A stretch of 64,000 nt of DNA from Actinomycetospora cinnamomea. Its GTDB lineage: Bacteria; Actinomycetota; Actinomycetes; Mycobacteriales; Pseudonocardiaceae. The notes beneath the pieces were generated by a model. It was not told where the DNA came from. It ran no database searches and saw nothing but the letters and a program-made list of their open reading frames with translations. This document shows, piece after piece, positions 42,690 to 51,751 of this stretch. The stretch is from assembly GCF_003096675.1 (NCBI RefSeq), contig NZ_QEKW01000011.1:62001-126000 (forward strand), written 5' to 3'. A program made the position numbers and the translations under genes. Position 1 is the stretch's first letter. The number at the start of each line of letters is the position of its first letter.

Positions 42690-44717
42690 GTGCCCATGAG
42701 CACCGGGTCAGACAACGAGGCCACGGCCGACGAGCCCGAGATCCTCTGGCGGCCCGACGAGGCGACGGTCCGGCAGGCGCGGATCACCGCGTTCGCCGAG
42801 CGCGTCGCCCGGGAGCACGGCGTCACCGTCGAGAGCTACGACGACCTCTGGCGCTGGTCGACCAGCGACCTGCCGGCGTTCTGGGGCACGCTCGCCGACC
42901 ACCTCGGCGTGCGCTTCCACGACGCGCCGCGCACCGTGCTGGGCGACGAGGGCATGCCCGGGGCGCAGTGGTTCCCGGGCGCCACGCTGAACTACGCCGA
43001 GCACGCCCTGTGGCCCACCGAGGGCGGGGCGGACGGCGACATCGCGATCGTCGCGGTGCGCGAGGACGGGCGGCGGGTCGCGCGCACCTACGGCGAGCTG
43101 CGGGCCGACGTCGCCCGCGCCCGCGCCGGGCTCGTCGCGCTCGGGGTCGGCCGCGGCGACCGCGTCGTCGCGCTGGCCCCGAACACCGTCGAGACGCTCG
43201 TCGCCTTCCTCGCCGCGGCGTCGCTGGGCGCGACGTGGTCGTCGTGCTCGCCGGACTTCGGCACCCGCGCCGTCGTCGACCGCTTCGCGCAGATCGAGCC
43301 GTCGGTGCTCGTCGCCGTCGACGGCTACCTCTACAACGGCAAGGGCTACGACATCCGCGCCACGGTCGGCGAGCTGCGCGGGCAGCTGCTCACCCTCTCC
43401 GCGGTCGTCGGCGTCGACTACCTGGCCGAGGGCGCGTGGTCCGGGCACGACGACGTCCTGGGCTGGGCGTCGTTCACCGACCACGCCGACGCCGAGCTCG
43501 CCGTCGACCCCGTGCCGTTCGACCACCCGCTGTGGATCCTCTACTCCTCGGGCACCACCGGGCTGCCCAAGGGCATCGTGCACTCGCACGGCGGGATCGT
43601 CGTCGAGCACCTCAAGTCGCTCGCCCTCCAGCACGACCTCGGTCCCGGCGACCGGTTCTTCTGGTTCACCACCACCGGCTGGATGATGTGGAACCTGCTG
43701 ATCAGCGGGCTTCTGGTCGGCGCCACAATCGTCGCCTACGACGGCAGCCCCGGTCACCCCGACCTCGACGTGCTCTGGCGCATGGCCGCCGACGAGGGCG
43801 TGACGCTGTTCGGGACGTCGGCGTCGTTCGTGCAGTCGTGCCTCAAGGCCGGGCTGCGCCCGTGCGACGCGTTCGACCTGTCGGCGATCCGCTCGGTCGG
43901 CTCCACAGGCTCGCCGCTGTCGTCGGAGGGCTTCGACTGGCTCCGCGACGCGATCGGCGGTCAAGGGGAGCACGCCGACAGGATCCAGATCGCGTCCGTT
44001 TCCGGTGGCACCGACGTCTGCGCGGCGTTCGTCGGCGTGGCGCCGACCGTGCCCGTGTGGCGCGGCGAGATCTCGTGCCGGGCGCTCGGCGCGGCGGTCG
44101 AGGCGTTCGACCCGCAGGGCAACCCGATCGTCGACGAGGTCGGCGAGCTCGTCATCACCCGCCCCATGCCCTCGATGCCGGTGATGCTGTGGAACGACCC
44201 GGACGGCAGCCGGATGCACGAGTCGTACTTCGAGGACTTCCCCGGCATCTGGCGTCACGGCGACTGGCTGCTGGTCACCCCGCGCGGCTCGTGCGTCATC
44301 CGCGGGCGCAGCGACTCGACGCTCAACCGCGGCGGCGTGCGCATGGGTACCGCGGAGTTCTACGAGGTCGTGGAGTCGTTCGACGAGGTGCTCGACTCGC
44401 TGGTCATCGACACCTCCGGGCTCGAGGGCGCCCGCGACGGCGGCGAGCTCCTGTGTTTCGTCGTGCTCGCCGAGGGCGTCGCGTTCGACGACGTCGAGGG
44501 GCGGCTCAAGAAGGCGCTGCGCTCGCAGCTCTCGCCGCGGCACGTGCCCGACCGCTTCCTGGTCGTCGACGACATCCCGCGCACGCTCAACGGCAAGAAG
44601 TCCGAGGTGCCGGTGAAGCGCATCCTGGCCGGCACGCCGGCGGAGAAGGCGGTCAGCAAGGATGCGCTGCGCAACCCCGAGGCCCTCGAGACGGTCGTCG
44701 CGCGGGCCCGTGACTAG
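42690..44717 (+). CDS. Acetoacetate-CoA ligase
   Basis: A 675-residue AMP-forming acetoacetyl-CoA synthetase. It shows the ACS N-terminal region FWGTLADHLGVRFH, ATLNYAEHAL, the P-loop ILYSSGTTGLPKGIVHSHGG, FFWFTTTGWMMWNLLISGL, and the C-terminal GDWLLVTPRGSCVIRGRSDSTLNRGGVRMG with the conserved Lys in NGKKSEVPVKRIL. It activates acetoacetate to acetoacetyl-CoA in ketone-body or poly-hydroxybutyrate metabolism. GTG 42690 is chosen because AAGGAT is correctly spaced; ATG 42696 is the alternative. Confidence 0.9.
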   Translation: MPMSTGSDNEATADEPEILWRPDEATVRQARITAFAERVAREHGVTVESYDDLWRWSTSDLPAFWGTLADHLGVRFHDAPRTVLGDEGMPGAQWFPGATLNYAEHALWPTEGGADGDIAIVAVREDGRRVARTYGELRADVARARAGLVALGVGRGDRVVALAPNTVETLVAFLAAASLGATWSSCSPDFGTRAVVDRFAQIEPSVLVAVDGYLYNGKGYDIRATVGELRGQLLTLSAVVGVDYLAEGAWSGHDDVLGWASFTDHADAELAVDPVPFDHPLWILYSSGTTGLPKGIVHSHGGIVVEHLKSLALQHDLGPGDRFFWFTTTGWMMWNLLISGLLVGATIVAYDGSPGHPDLDVLWRMAADEGVTLFGTSASFVQSCLKAGLRPCDAFDLSAIRSVGSTGSPLSSEGFDWLRDAIGGQGEHADRIQIASVSGGTDVCAAFVGVAPTVPVWRGEISCRALGAAVEAFDPQGNPIVDEVGELVITRPMPSMPVMLWNDPDGSRMHESYFEDFPGIWRHGDWLLVTPRGSCVIRGRSDSTLNRGGVRMGTAEFYEVVESFDEVLDSLVIDTSGLEGARDGGELLCFVVLAEGVAFDDVEGRLKKALRSQLSPRHVPDRFLVVDDIPRTLNGKKSEVPVKRILAGTPAEKAVSKDALRNPEALETVVARARD

Positions 44718-44767
44718 GGCGGTGCCCCGCAGCGAGCGCCCTGTCGGCGTGCTCCTCTGACTCGGTG

Positions 44768-45466
44768 CTAGGCGTCCGAGGCCGTTCGCGTCTCGGCGGG
44801 GACGACCTCGGACAGCGTGACCGTGGCGCCGAGCACGGCGCCACGGTCGTCGCGGCGCGACGAGACCAGGACGTCGAAGCAGCGGGGCCGCTCCGGTGCG
44901 GGGCACGGCACCTCGATGCGGGCCGGGGCGGGGAGGTCACCGCGCAGCGCGGCCCGGATCGCGGCGGCGACGGCGGCGCTCTGCGGGTCGGACGCGGCGT
45001 CGCACAGCCCCAGGTACGACCGGCCGACGCCGGCGCGGGTGGGGTCGCCGCCGTTGGCCAGGCAGAACTCGTGCCAGGCCGGGTTGACCCACACGATGGT
45101 CCCCGCGGTGTCGAGCAGGGCGGTCTCCACAGGGTGGTCCGGCACGACGCGGCGGGTTCCGTTGCCCCGCGGCCCGCCGGGCGTCGCGACGACGGCGTCG
45201 TCGCCCTCCGGCCGCGCGAAGAGGACGTCGCGCGCGGCCCGGACGGCGGCATCGAGCTCGTCCGCCTCCGCCCGCAGGGCGGCGCGGGTCTCCGGGTCGG
45301 AGAGGCCGGCGCGGGCCAGCAGGCGGAGCACCACGCGCTGGACCCGGTCGAGGGAGTGGGTGGTGAGCCGCAGGGCCACCCGCTCGGTCACCGCGATCCG
45401 GGCGGAGCTCAGGGCGGCGCGGGCCGTGTCGGCCGGGATGACCGCGAGGTCGTGGTTGGTGATCAT
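44768..45466 (-). CDS. PAS domain protein
   Basis: A 232-residue protein. Residues 1-110 are helical (SSARIAVTERVALRLTTHSLDRVQRVVLRLLARAG, ETRAALRAEADELDAAVRAARDV). The C-terminal half is a PAS-like sensor domain: VETALLDTAGTIVWVNPAWHEFCLANGG, YLGLCDAASDP and FDVLVSSRRDDRGAVLGATVTLSEV. No output domain is attached, so it may relay a signal through a partner. ATG 45466 has a distant GAAGG. A 400-bp non-coding stretch with an inverted repeat lies upstream. Confidence 0.65.
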   Translation of the reverse strand: MITNHDLAVIPADTARAALSSARIAVTERVALRLTTHSLDRVQRVVLRLLARAGLSDPETRAALRAEADELDAAVRAARDVLFARPEGDDAVVATPGGPRGNGTRRVVPDHPVETALLDTAGTIVWVNPAWHEFCLANGGDPTRAGVGRSYLGLCDAASDPQSAAVAAAIRAALRGDLPAPARIEVPCPAPERPRCFDVLVSSRRDDRGAVLGATVTLSEVVPAETRTASDA

Positions 45467-45873
45467 CGGTCCGCGGCCTTCGAGAGGTCGGCGTCGCCGT
45501 GGTGGTGTGCGGGTCCGGGGCGTGGGGGCGTCATCGGCACCTCTGGTGGGCCGTCGTGTCCGTGGTGGTGGCGTTTTCTCCGATGGTCTGGGCCGTCCGG
45601 AGGAGTGGTGGTTCCCCGACGGCGCGATCACATCTCCGGGAGAGTGCGGCGACTATTCACGGAAATGTTTGCGGGCGCAAACCCAATGCACGCCGCGGCC
45701 GACCGGATCGATCACGGTGTTCGCCCGGCGGCGCTCGCGGCTCGTCCATCGGCCAGTCTCACGCTCAACGACACCTCGTGGAGCGAGGCGTCACGGCGAT
45801 GTCGAGCCAAAGGACGCCAGTCGGGGAATCGTTTTCGCACGACCGGTCGACGCATTCTTCAGTGAATGTGAGT
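45467..45873. other. Non-coding region of about 400 bp with an inverted repeat
   Basis: No convincing gene is seen. The stretch is less GC-rich than its surroundings. A perfect inverted repeat GTTTGCG-GG-CGCAAAC lies at 45667-45682, about 200 bp upstream of the PAS gene start, and could be an operator. GTGAA-N6-TTCAC at 45862-45877 spans the pcaJ stop codon. Confidence 0.5.
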
Positions 45874-46536
45874 TCACGCGGACGTCGCCATCTCGACGAG
45901 GTCATCGGCGTCGGCGAGGGGCGCATCCGTCTTCTCCCGCACCTCGTCGGGCTCCACGCCGGGCGCCAGCTCGCGCAGGACGAAGCCGCCGGGCGTCACG
46001 TCGACGACGGCGAGGTCGGTGATCACGCGGGAGACGACGCCGCGGCCGGTCAGGGGCAGCGAGCACGTCTCGACGAGCTTGGCCGCGCCCTTCTTCGTCA
46101 CGTGCTCCATGACCACCAGCACGCGGCGGGCGCCGTGCACGAGGTCCATCGCGCCGCCCATGCCCTTGACCATCGCGCCGGGCACCGCCCAGTTGGCGAT
46201 GTCGCCGTTGACGGCCACCTGCATCGCGCCGAGGACGGCGATGTCGACCTTGCCGCCGCGGATCATCCCGAACGACAGCGCGGAATCGAAGAACGAGGCG
46301 CCCTCGCGCACGGTCACGGTCTCCTTGCCGGCGTTGATGAGGTCGGGGTCGACCTCGTCCTCGGTCGGGTAGGGACCGACACCGAGCAGCCCGTTCTCCG
46401 AGTGCAGCAGCACGTCGACGCCCTCGGGCAGGTGGTTGGGGATCAGCGTCGGCAGGCCGATGCCGAGGTTGACGTAGGAGCCGTGCGTCAGCTCCCGCGC
46501 GGCGCAGGCGGCCATCTGCTCGCGGGTCAGGGCCAT
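45874..46536 (-). CDS. pcaJ: 3-oxoacid CoA-transferase subunit B (3-oxoadipate type by context)
   Basis: A 220-residue family I CoA-transferase beta subunit. The catalytic Glu lies in [15 protein letters not shown], and [45 protein letters not shown] and [18 protein letters not shown] are family signatures. With the alpha subunit it moves CoA from succinyl-CoA to a 3-oxo acid. Placement in an operon with catechol-pathway genes points to 3-oxoadipate, but acetoacetate cannot be excluded, particularly as an acetoacetyl-CoA synthetase gene lies nearby. It follows pcaI with 1 bp between. Confidence 0.85.
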   Translation of the reverse strand: MALTREQMAACAARELTHGSYVNLGIGLPTLIPNHLPEGVDVLLHSENGLLGVGPYPTEDEVDPDLINAGKETVTVREGASFFDSALSFGMIRGGKVDIAVLGAMQVAVNGDIANWAVPGAMVKGMGGAMDLVHGARRVLVVMEHVTKKGAAKLVETCSLPLTGRGVVSRVITDLAVVDVTPGGFVLRELAPGVEPDEVREKTDAPLADADDLVEMATSA

Positions 46537-46537
46537 C

Positions 46538-47344
46538 TCAGGACTCTCCCCCCGAAGAAGGACGCAGTGTGCGCTTCTCGATGTGCTTGGTGGTGACCTG
46601 CTCGCCGGTCAGCTCCACCACGCGGTGGACGAAGATGCCGGGCACGTGGACCTCGTCGGGGTCGATCTCGCCGGGCTCGACGAGCTGTTCGACCTCGGCG
46701 ATCGTGGTGCGCCCGGCCATCGCGGCGAGCGGGTTGAAGTTGCGCGCGGAGCGGTGGAACACGAGGTTGCCGTGGCGGTCGCCCCTGGCCGCGCGCACGA
46801 GGCCGAAGTCGCAGACCAGCGAGCGCTCGAGGACGAACGGCACCCGCTGGCTCGTCCCGTCTTCCTGGCGTACCTCGAACTCGCGGACCTCCTTGGGCGG
46901 CGAGGTCACCGCCACCGACCCGTCGGGGTGGTAGCGCCAGGGCATCTCGCCGTCGGCGACCCACGTCCCGACCCCGGCCGGGGTGTAGAAGGCGGGGATG
47001 CCCGAGCCGGCCGCGCGCATCCGTTCGGCCAGCGTGCCCTGCGGGGTCAGCTCGACCTCGAGCTCGCCGGCCAGGTACTGGCGCCCGAACTCCTTGTTCT
47101 CGCCGATGTAGGACGCGACGACGCGGGCGATGCGGTGCTGCTCGAGCAGGATGCCCAGGCCCCAGCCGTCGGTGCCGCAGTTGTTCGACGCGACGTGCAG
47201 GTCGGTCGCCGAGCCGCGCGAGATGGCGTTGATGAGCACGATCGGCACGCCGGACAGCCCGAACCCGCCGACCGCCAGCGAGGCGCCGTCGCCGATGTCG
47301 GCGACGGCCTCGTCGGCCGAGGCGACGGTCTTGTCGATGGTCAC
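46538..47344 (-). CDS. pcaI: 3-oxoacid CoA-transferase subunit A (3-oxoadipate type by context)
   Basis: A 268-residue family I CoA-transferase alpha subunit: [23 protein letters not shown] is the CoA-binding glycine-rich region, with [51 protein letters not shown] and [12 protein letters not shown] following. It forms the enzyme with subunit B. GTG 47344 overlaps the pcaD stop by 4 bp (GTGA), giving tight coupling within the catechol operon. Confidence 0.85.
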   Translation of the reverse strand: MTIDKTVASADEAVADIGDGASLAVGGFGLSGVPIVLINAISRGSATDLHVASNNCGTDGWGLGILLEQHRIARVVASYIGENKEFGRQYLAGELEVELTPQGTLAERMRAAGSGIPAFYTPAGVGTWVADGEMPWRYHPDGSVAVTSPPKEVREFEVRQEDGTSQRVPFVLERSLVCDFGLVRAARGDRHGNLVFHRSARNFNPLAAMAGRTTIAEVEQLVEPGEIDPDEVHVPGIFVHRVVELTGEQVTTKHIEKRTLRPSSGGES

Positions 47345-48156
47345 GAAACCCCCTTCGCGTGCTCGCGCAGCAGCGGCGTGACGACGTCGGGTCGCTGGTA
47401 GGACGCGAGGTGCGCGGCGTCGGTGATGCACTCGAGCCGGGCGCCCGGGATGCCATCGGCGAGGACCTGCTGGTGTTCCGGAGGCGTCGCCGGGTCCTCG
47501 ACGCCGGCGACCACGAGCGTCGGCACGCGGATACCGCCGAGCTCATCGACGACGTCCCAGTCCGCGATCGCCTCCGCACAGCCGGCGTAGCCCTCGGCGG
47601 GCGTCGAGGCGATGAGGTCGCGCATGCGGGCGACGGTGTCGGGCTCGGCCTTGGCGTAGTCCTCGGTGAACCAGCGCGCGACGACGGCGTCGGCGACGGC
47701 CGCCACCCCGTCCGCGCGGACCGTCTCGGCCCGCTGCCGGAAGGTCTCGGCGTTGGGGAAGCGCGCCGCGGTGCACAGCATCGCCAGCGTGCTCGCGCGC
47801 TCCGGAGCGTGCAGGCCGATCCACTGCACGATCGCGCCGCCCAACGACACGCCGGCGAACGAGGCGCGATCGACGCCGACCTCGTCGAGGGTCTCGAGGA
47901 CGTCGCGGGCGAGGTCCTCGATGCGGTAGGGCCCGTCGGGCACCGGCGAGCCGCCGTGGCCGCGCGTGTCGATGGTGATCACGCGGAACTCGTCGGCGAG
48001 CTCGCGGCGCTGTGGCGCCCACATGTCCACCGTGCTGCCCAGCGAGCACAGCAGGACCAGGGCGGGCGCGTCGTCGGGACCCTCGATGACGTGGTGGAGC
48101 TTCACGGCCCCACCGTGCCCCGTCACCGCACCCGGTGAACCGTCGCTTCCGCCCAT
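47341..48156 (-). CDS. pcaD: 3-oxoadipate enol-lactonase
   Basis: A 271-residue alpha/beta hydrolase: LVLLCSLGSTVDMWAPQRREL, the nucleophile elbow in FAGVSLGGAIVQWIG (GVSLGG), DTRGHGGSPVP, and LVVAGVEDPATPPEHQQVL near the acid, with the terminal His in DAAHLASYQRP. This matches enol-lactonases that hydrolyse 3-oxoadipate enol-lactone to 3-oxoadipate. The pathway position is confirmed by catC directly upstream (1-base overlap) and the CoA-transferase downstream. ATG 48156 is used; a later GTG would also leave the fold intact. Confidence 0.87.
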   Translation of the reverse strand: MGGSDGSPGAVTGHGGAVKLHHVIEGPDDAPALVLLCSLGSTVDMWAPQRRELADEFRVITIDTRGHGGSPVPDGPYRIEDLARDVLETLDEVGVDRASFAGVSLGGAIVQWIGLHAPERASTLAMLCTAARFPNAETFRQRAETVRADGVAAVADAVVARWFTEDYAKAEPDTVARMRDLIASTPAEGYAGCAEAIADWDVVDELGGIRVPTLVVAGVEDPATPPEHQQVLADGIPGARLECITDAAHLASYQRPDVVTPLLREHAKGVS

Positions 48157-48437
48157 CAGGAGTCCAGCTTCGAGGGATGGCGGGTCAGGGCCGTCACCTC
48201 GACGTCCATGTAGGGGAAGAGCGGGAGGCTGGTGAGCAGCTCGTGGAGCTCGTCGGCGGAGTCGACGTCGAAGCGGCTGACATTGGCGTAGCGCCCGACC
48301 ACCCGCCACAGCTCGGGCCACTTGCCGGCGCGCTGGATCTCGTGCGCGCGGGCCTTCTCCCGCGCGCGGAGGTCGTCGGCGGTGGCCTGCGGCATGTCGT
48401 GGGGGAGGCGGACGTCCATGCGGACGAGAAACTGCAC
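48156..48437 (-). CDS. catC: Muconolactone delta-isomerase
   Basis: A 93-residue protein of exactly the family size: FLVRMDVRLPHDMPQATADDLRA at the N-terminus, RAGKWPELWRVVGRYANVSRFDV in the middle and LPLFPYMDVEVTALTRHPS at the end. It isomerises muconolactone to 3-oxoadipate enol-lactone as a decamer in characterised bacteria. A hairpin between catB and this gene suggests partial termination or processing before it. Its stop shares a base with the pcaD start. Confidence 0.93.
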   Translation of the reverse strand: MQFLVRMDVRLPHDMPQATADDLRAREKARAHEIQRAGKWPELWRVVGRYANVSRFDVDSADELHELLTSLPLFPYMDVEVTALTRHPSKLDS

Positions 48438-48497
48438 CTGGTGCTCCGAGTGGTCGAGTCGAGGCGGATCGAGCGTGTGGTGTTACGGACGCTCAAC

Positions 48498-48520
48498 GTC
48501 AGCGGTGGCCCACCGCTGAC
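48498..48520 (-). terminator. Hairpin between catB and catC
   Basis: GTCAGCGGTGG (48498-48508), one loop base and its perfect complement (48510-48520) lie 22 bp after the catB stop. The stem is strong and probably attenuates transcription, so catC-pcaDIJ may be expressed at a different level from catA-lysR-catB. The tight 1-base loop would open to at least 3 bases in RNA. Confidence 0.6.
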
Positions 48521-48541
48521 AGGAGCACTGGCCCGTCCGGT

Positions 48542-49642
48542 CTAGCGGTCGGCGCGGTAGTGCGCCAGCTTGTCGGGGTCGATCGCGACCCCGAGGCCCG
48601 GGCCCTGGCGGGCGGCGGCGCGGCCCTCGGCGATCACCGGCGGTTCGGTCAGGACGTCGTCGGTCATCACCAGGAAGTTGGTGACCTCCACGGGGTGGCG
48701 GGCCAGGCTCCGCAGCCCGCAGGCGAGGGCGGTCGAGGCGACGGTGCCGAGCATCCCGTCGATCTGGTTGCCGACGACCGTGGCCACGCCGAGCCCCTCG
48801 CACAGCCCGACGATCTTGGCGGACTCGGTGAAGCCCGTGCGCGCGACCTTGACGCTGATGGCCTCGGCGTCGCCGTCGAGCAGCGAGCGGGCGACCCCGC
48901 CGAGGGTGATCGTCGACTCGTCGCCGACCACCGGGATCGGGCTCGCGCGCACGATCCGGCGGCGGCCGAGGACGTCGTCGGCGGGGTTGGGCTCCTCGAG
49001 CATCGTGACGTGGAAGTCGGCGAGCCGGCGGGCGGCGACGATCGCGGTGTCGGCGTCCCAGCCGCGGTTGGCGTCGGCGTACAGCTCGACGGCGTCGCCG
49101 AGCTCCTGGCGCAGTGCCCGCACCACGGCCATGTCCTGGGCGAGGTCCCGCCCGACCTTGACCTTGAACGCCTCCACCCCGTACTCGTCGCGCATCTCGA
49201 CGGCGTCGGCGACCATGGCCGCCGGCGTCCCCAGCCCGATCATGTGCGCGACGGCCACCTCGTCGGCGGCGTGCCCGAGCAGCACGTGCACGGGTTGGCC
49301 GCAGGCCTGGCCGATGAGGTCCCACAGCGCGACGTCGATCGCGCCGCGCGCGGTGTTGTTGGCGACGGTCCGTCCCATCTCGGCGCGGAGGCGCTCGCGG
49401 GCGAAGGGGTCGGCGCCGACGAGCAGGGGCGCGAACAGCTCGTGCACGGCGGCGACGATGGAGTACGCGGTCTCGCCGTAGGTGTAGGGCCGCGGCGGGG
49501 CCTCGCCGTGCCCCACCAGCCCGTCGTCGGTGGTGATCCGCACGAGGACGTGGTCGGCGGCGTGGGCGGTGCCGCTGGCGAAGGCGAACGGCCGCCGGAA
49601 CGGGATGGCGAGGGGGATCGCCTCGACGCTCGTGATCTTCAT
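48542..49642 (-). CDS. catB: Muconate cycloisomerase
   Basis: A 366-residue enolase-superfamily enzyme. The catalytic Lys pair is in AFKVKVGRD (K-x-K), metal ligands are in ELYADANRGWD (Asp), MLEEPN (Glu) and VVGDEST (Asp), and the second-half Lys is in AISVKVARTG. The N-terminal capping domain PLAIPFRRPFAFASG also fits. It converts cis,cis-muconate to muconolactone. ATG 49642 overlaps the LysR stop by 4 bp (ATGA). Some relatives prefer other substrates, but the gene order supports this role. Confidence 0.9.
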   Translation of the reverse strand: MKITSVEAIPLAIPFRRPFAFASGTAHAADHVLVRITTDDGLVGHGEAPPRPYTYGETAYSIVAAVHELFAPLLVGADPFARERLRAEMGRTVANNTARGAIDVALWDLIGQACGQPVHVLLGHAADEVAVAHMIGLGTPAAMVADAVEMRDEYGVEAFKVKVGRDLAQDMAVVRALRQELGDAVELYADANRGWDADTAIVAARRLADFHVTMLEEPNPADDVLGRRRIVRASPIPVVGDESTITLGGVARSLLDGDAEAISVKVARTGFTESAKIVGLCEGLGVATVVGNQIDGMLGTVASTALACGLRSLARHPVEVTNFLVMTDDVLTEPPVIAEGRAAARQGPGLGVAIDPDKLAHYRADR

Positions 49643-50616
49643 GGTCGGGTGGCTCCGGGCTGGTCGGGGCGGCACAGGACGGCGAGCGCCCGGGCCAGGG
49701 CGGGGGACGGGTCGTCGCGGCGCCAGGCCAGGGCGACGTCGGTGGTGACGGGGTCGTGGCCGGGAGATGGGGGCTCGTCGATCTCGAGGTAGCGCACCCC
49801 GGCGACGCCCACCGCGAGCACCGAGGACGGCAGCAGCGCCACGCCCGCGCCCGCGGAGACGAGCGCCAGGACGATCGAGGTCTGGTCGGCGGAGTGCGTG
49901 CGGCGGGGTGTGAACCCCGCCGCCCGGCACGCCCGCGCCGCCGCCTCGCCGACCACCGACCCGGGCGGGGCGTAGACGACGAAGTCCTCGTCGGCGAGGT
50001 CGCCCAGCCGGGTGGGCGCCGGGTCCTCGCAGCGAGGGCGTCCCTCGCTGCGCGGCACGCAGCCGGGGCGTCCCTCGCTCTCCACGGCGAGCCGGTGTCC
50101 CGCGGGCACGGCCAGGACGAGGTGCTCGCGGGCCAGGACGTGACGCGCGATCGCGGGGTCGGACACCGGCGCGCGCAGGACGGCGAGGTCGATGCGATGG
50201 TCGGCGAGCGCCGCCTCGAGGGCCGGGGTGAGCATCTCGGTGACGAAGGCCAGCTCGAGGCCGGGCGCCTCGTCGGCCAGCCGGCGCACGAGGTCCGGGA
50301 CGTACCGGTACGTCGCGAGCCCCGTCGCGCCCACCCGCAGGCGCCCCAGCGCGCCCGCCGCGACACGGCCCACCTGGTCGCGGGCCGCGTCGAGCGAGGC
50401 GAGGATGCGCACGGCCTCGGGCAGCAGCGCCTCCCCGGCGGCCGTGAGGTCGACCCGCCGGGTGGTGCGCTCGAACAGCGGGGCGCCGAGCTGCGACTCG
50501 AGCTGCCGGATCGCCTGGGACAGCGGCGACTGGGCGATGTGCAGCCGCTCGGCGGCCCGCCCGAAGTGCCGCGTCTCGGCGACCGCGACGAAGTAGCGCA
50601 GCTGGCGCGTCTCCAC
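49639..50616 (-). CDS. LysR-family regulator of the catechol operon with in-frame repeat
   Basis: A 325-residue LysR regulator. The HTH is RHFGRAAERLHIAQSPLSQAI followed by LGAPLFERTTRRVDLTAAG. The effector domain contains GLATYRYVPDLVRRL, LAFVTEMLTPALEAAL and LVSAGAGVALLPSSV. It probably responds to muconate, like CatR/BenM. GTG 50616 follows the catA stop by 2 bp, and its stop overlaps catB, so it is co-transcribed with its targets; divergent placement is more usual. A 25-residue insert (SEGRPGCVPRSEGRPRC) from a family D repeat sits in the effector domain near residues 180-197. Confidence 0.88.
   Translation of the reverse strand: METRQLRYFVAVAETRHFGRAAERLHIAQSPLSQAIRQLESQLGAPLFERTTRRVDLTAAGEALLPEAVRILASLDAARDQVGRVAAGALGRLRVGATGLATYRYVPDLVRRLADEAPGLELAFVTEMLTPALEAALADHRIDLAVLRAPVSDPAIARHVLAREHLVLAVPAGHRLAVESEGRPGCVPRSEGRPRCEDPAPTRLGDLADEDFVVYAPPGSVVGEAAARACRAAGFTPRRTHSADQTSIVLALVSAGAGVALLPSSVLAVGVAGVRYLEIDEPPSPGHDPVTTDVALAWRRDDPSPALARALAVLCRPDQPGATRP
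50029..50079. repeat. Family D palindromic element in frame (copy D2)
   Basis: GCAGCGAGGG (50029-50038) and CCCTCGCTGC (50042-50051) form a perfect stem, followed by a second partial arm GGGGCGTCCCTCGCT ending at 50079. It encodes SEGRPGCVPRSEGRPRC in the LysR effector domain, between segments that are normally joined by a short loop (PAGHRLA and RLGDLADEDF). It shares GGGGCGTCCCTCGCT with D1. Confidence 0.7.
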
Positions 50617-50618
50617 GC

Positions 50619-51506
50619 CTACGACTCCGGCTCCAGCACGAAGTCCCGGTCGGAGCGGATCTCGGCGCCGTTGCCGGTGGGCTGCGGGTCGAGGGTGAGC
50701 TCGGGCTTGTCGGCCGAGGCGACGTCGTTGCCCAGGTAGGGGTCGCCGGTGAAGAACAGCTGGCTGGTCAGCGTCCGGTGGCCCGGGGCGGCGACGAGCA
50801 GGTGGATGTGGGCGGGGCGCCACGGGCTCCACCCGGCGGCCTGGGTCATCTGTCCGGTCGGCCCGTCGAGCGGGATCGTGTACGGCGCGGGCTTGCGGGT
50901 GTGGAGCTCGTAGCGGCCCTGGTCGTCGCACCGCACGACGCCGCGCAGGTTGCCGGCCGGGGGCCTCGAGGCGAAGCCGGAGTACCAGCCCTCGTCGTCG
51001 GTGTGCCAGATGTCGACGGTCGCGCCGGCCAGCGGGGTGCCGTCGGTGGAGGTCACCTGGCCGACCAGGATCATCGGCGTGCCCGGCTCGTCCTCGCGCA
51101 TGGGCAGCGTGGCGGGCGAGTCGAGCTGCGCCTGGTCGGGCAGCCAGAACGGGCCGAGGATCGTGCCGACCGAGCCCTGCTGGCTGCGCGCGGCGACCTT
51201 CTCGACCTCGTGCTCGAGGTAGACGTCGAGGAACAGGGGCCACTCGCCGGTGTCGCTGACGGCGATCAGCCACTGCTTGAACGCGTCGAACTCGGCGTAG
51301 GTGACCTCGTGGTCGCGGATCGCGGCGCGGATGCCCTCGAGCGCGGCCCCGACGACGGTCGCGACGCGCTGCGGGTCGGCGCCGCCGGCGGCGGGCCCGC
51401 GGAGGTTGGACAGACCGGCGCGTGCGGACTCGGTGGCGTGGGCGCCGGCGGTGACGGCAGCCGAGGGGGAGGTGGGGGGGACGGACTGGTGCTCGGTGGT
51501 GGTCAC
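50619..51506 (-). CDS. catA: Catechol 1,2-dioxygenase (intradiol)
   Basis: A 295-residue intradiol dioxygenase. The non-heme iron ligands are visible: Tyr in DEGWYSGFAS, Tyr in DDQGRYELHT, and the His pair in RPAHIHLLVAAPGH. The N-terminal helical linker domain is LEGIRAAIRDHEVTYAEFDAFKQWL. It opens catechol to cis,cis-muconate. GTG 51506 gives a sensible N-terminus with GCGGAG upstream. It is the first gene of the operon and is divergent from the flavin reductase/CoA-transferase pair. Specificity for hydroxyquinol is possible but less likely given catB and catC. Confidence 0.9.
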   Translation of the reverse strand: MTTTEHQSVPPTSPSAAVTAGAHATESARAGLSNLRGPAAGGADPQRVATVVGAALEGIRAAIRDHEVTYAEFDAFKQWLIAVSDTGEWPLFLDVYLEHEVEKVAARSQQGSVGTILGPFWLPDQAQLDSPATLPMREDEPGTPMILVGQVTSTDGTPLAGATVDIWHTDDEGWYSGFASRPPAGNLRGVVRCDDQGRYELHTRKPAPYTIPLDGPTGQMTQAAGWSPWRPAHIHLLVAAPGHRTLTSQLFFTGDPYLGNDVASADKPELTLDPQPTGNGAEIRSDRDFVLEPES

Positions 51507-51595
51507 GGGGCGCTCCGCAGGGGTGGTGGTGGCTCGGCGATGACCCGCCTGCCACCCGAGCGTGACACGGACCATCCCGGACGAGAAAGCGCCGA

Positions 51596-51612
51596 ATCGA
51601 GAACGATCGAGA
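51596..51612. promoter_or_regulatory. Candidate operator in the catA divergent region
   Basis: Two ATCGAGA copies start 10 bp apart (51596-51602 and 51606-51612), on the same helix face, between catA and the divergent flavin reductase gene. The site could serve the embedded LysR regulator. No perfect T-N11-A box is claimed. Confidence 0.3.
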
Positions 51613-51751
51613 TGTGGGGCATCTGAGTTGGCGGGCGGGGGAGAGCGCCGACACGGCGGCGTGCCGCGCACCGACGGGGGCAATACGGTCGGCGGTACGC
51701 AGGGCGCTCACCGAGGCGTGGGCGGCGGGGACGTTCCCGGGAGGCAGCGAC

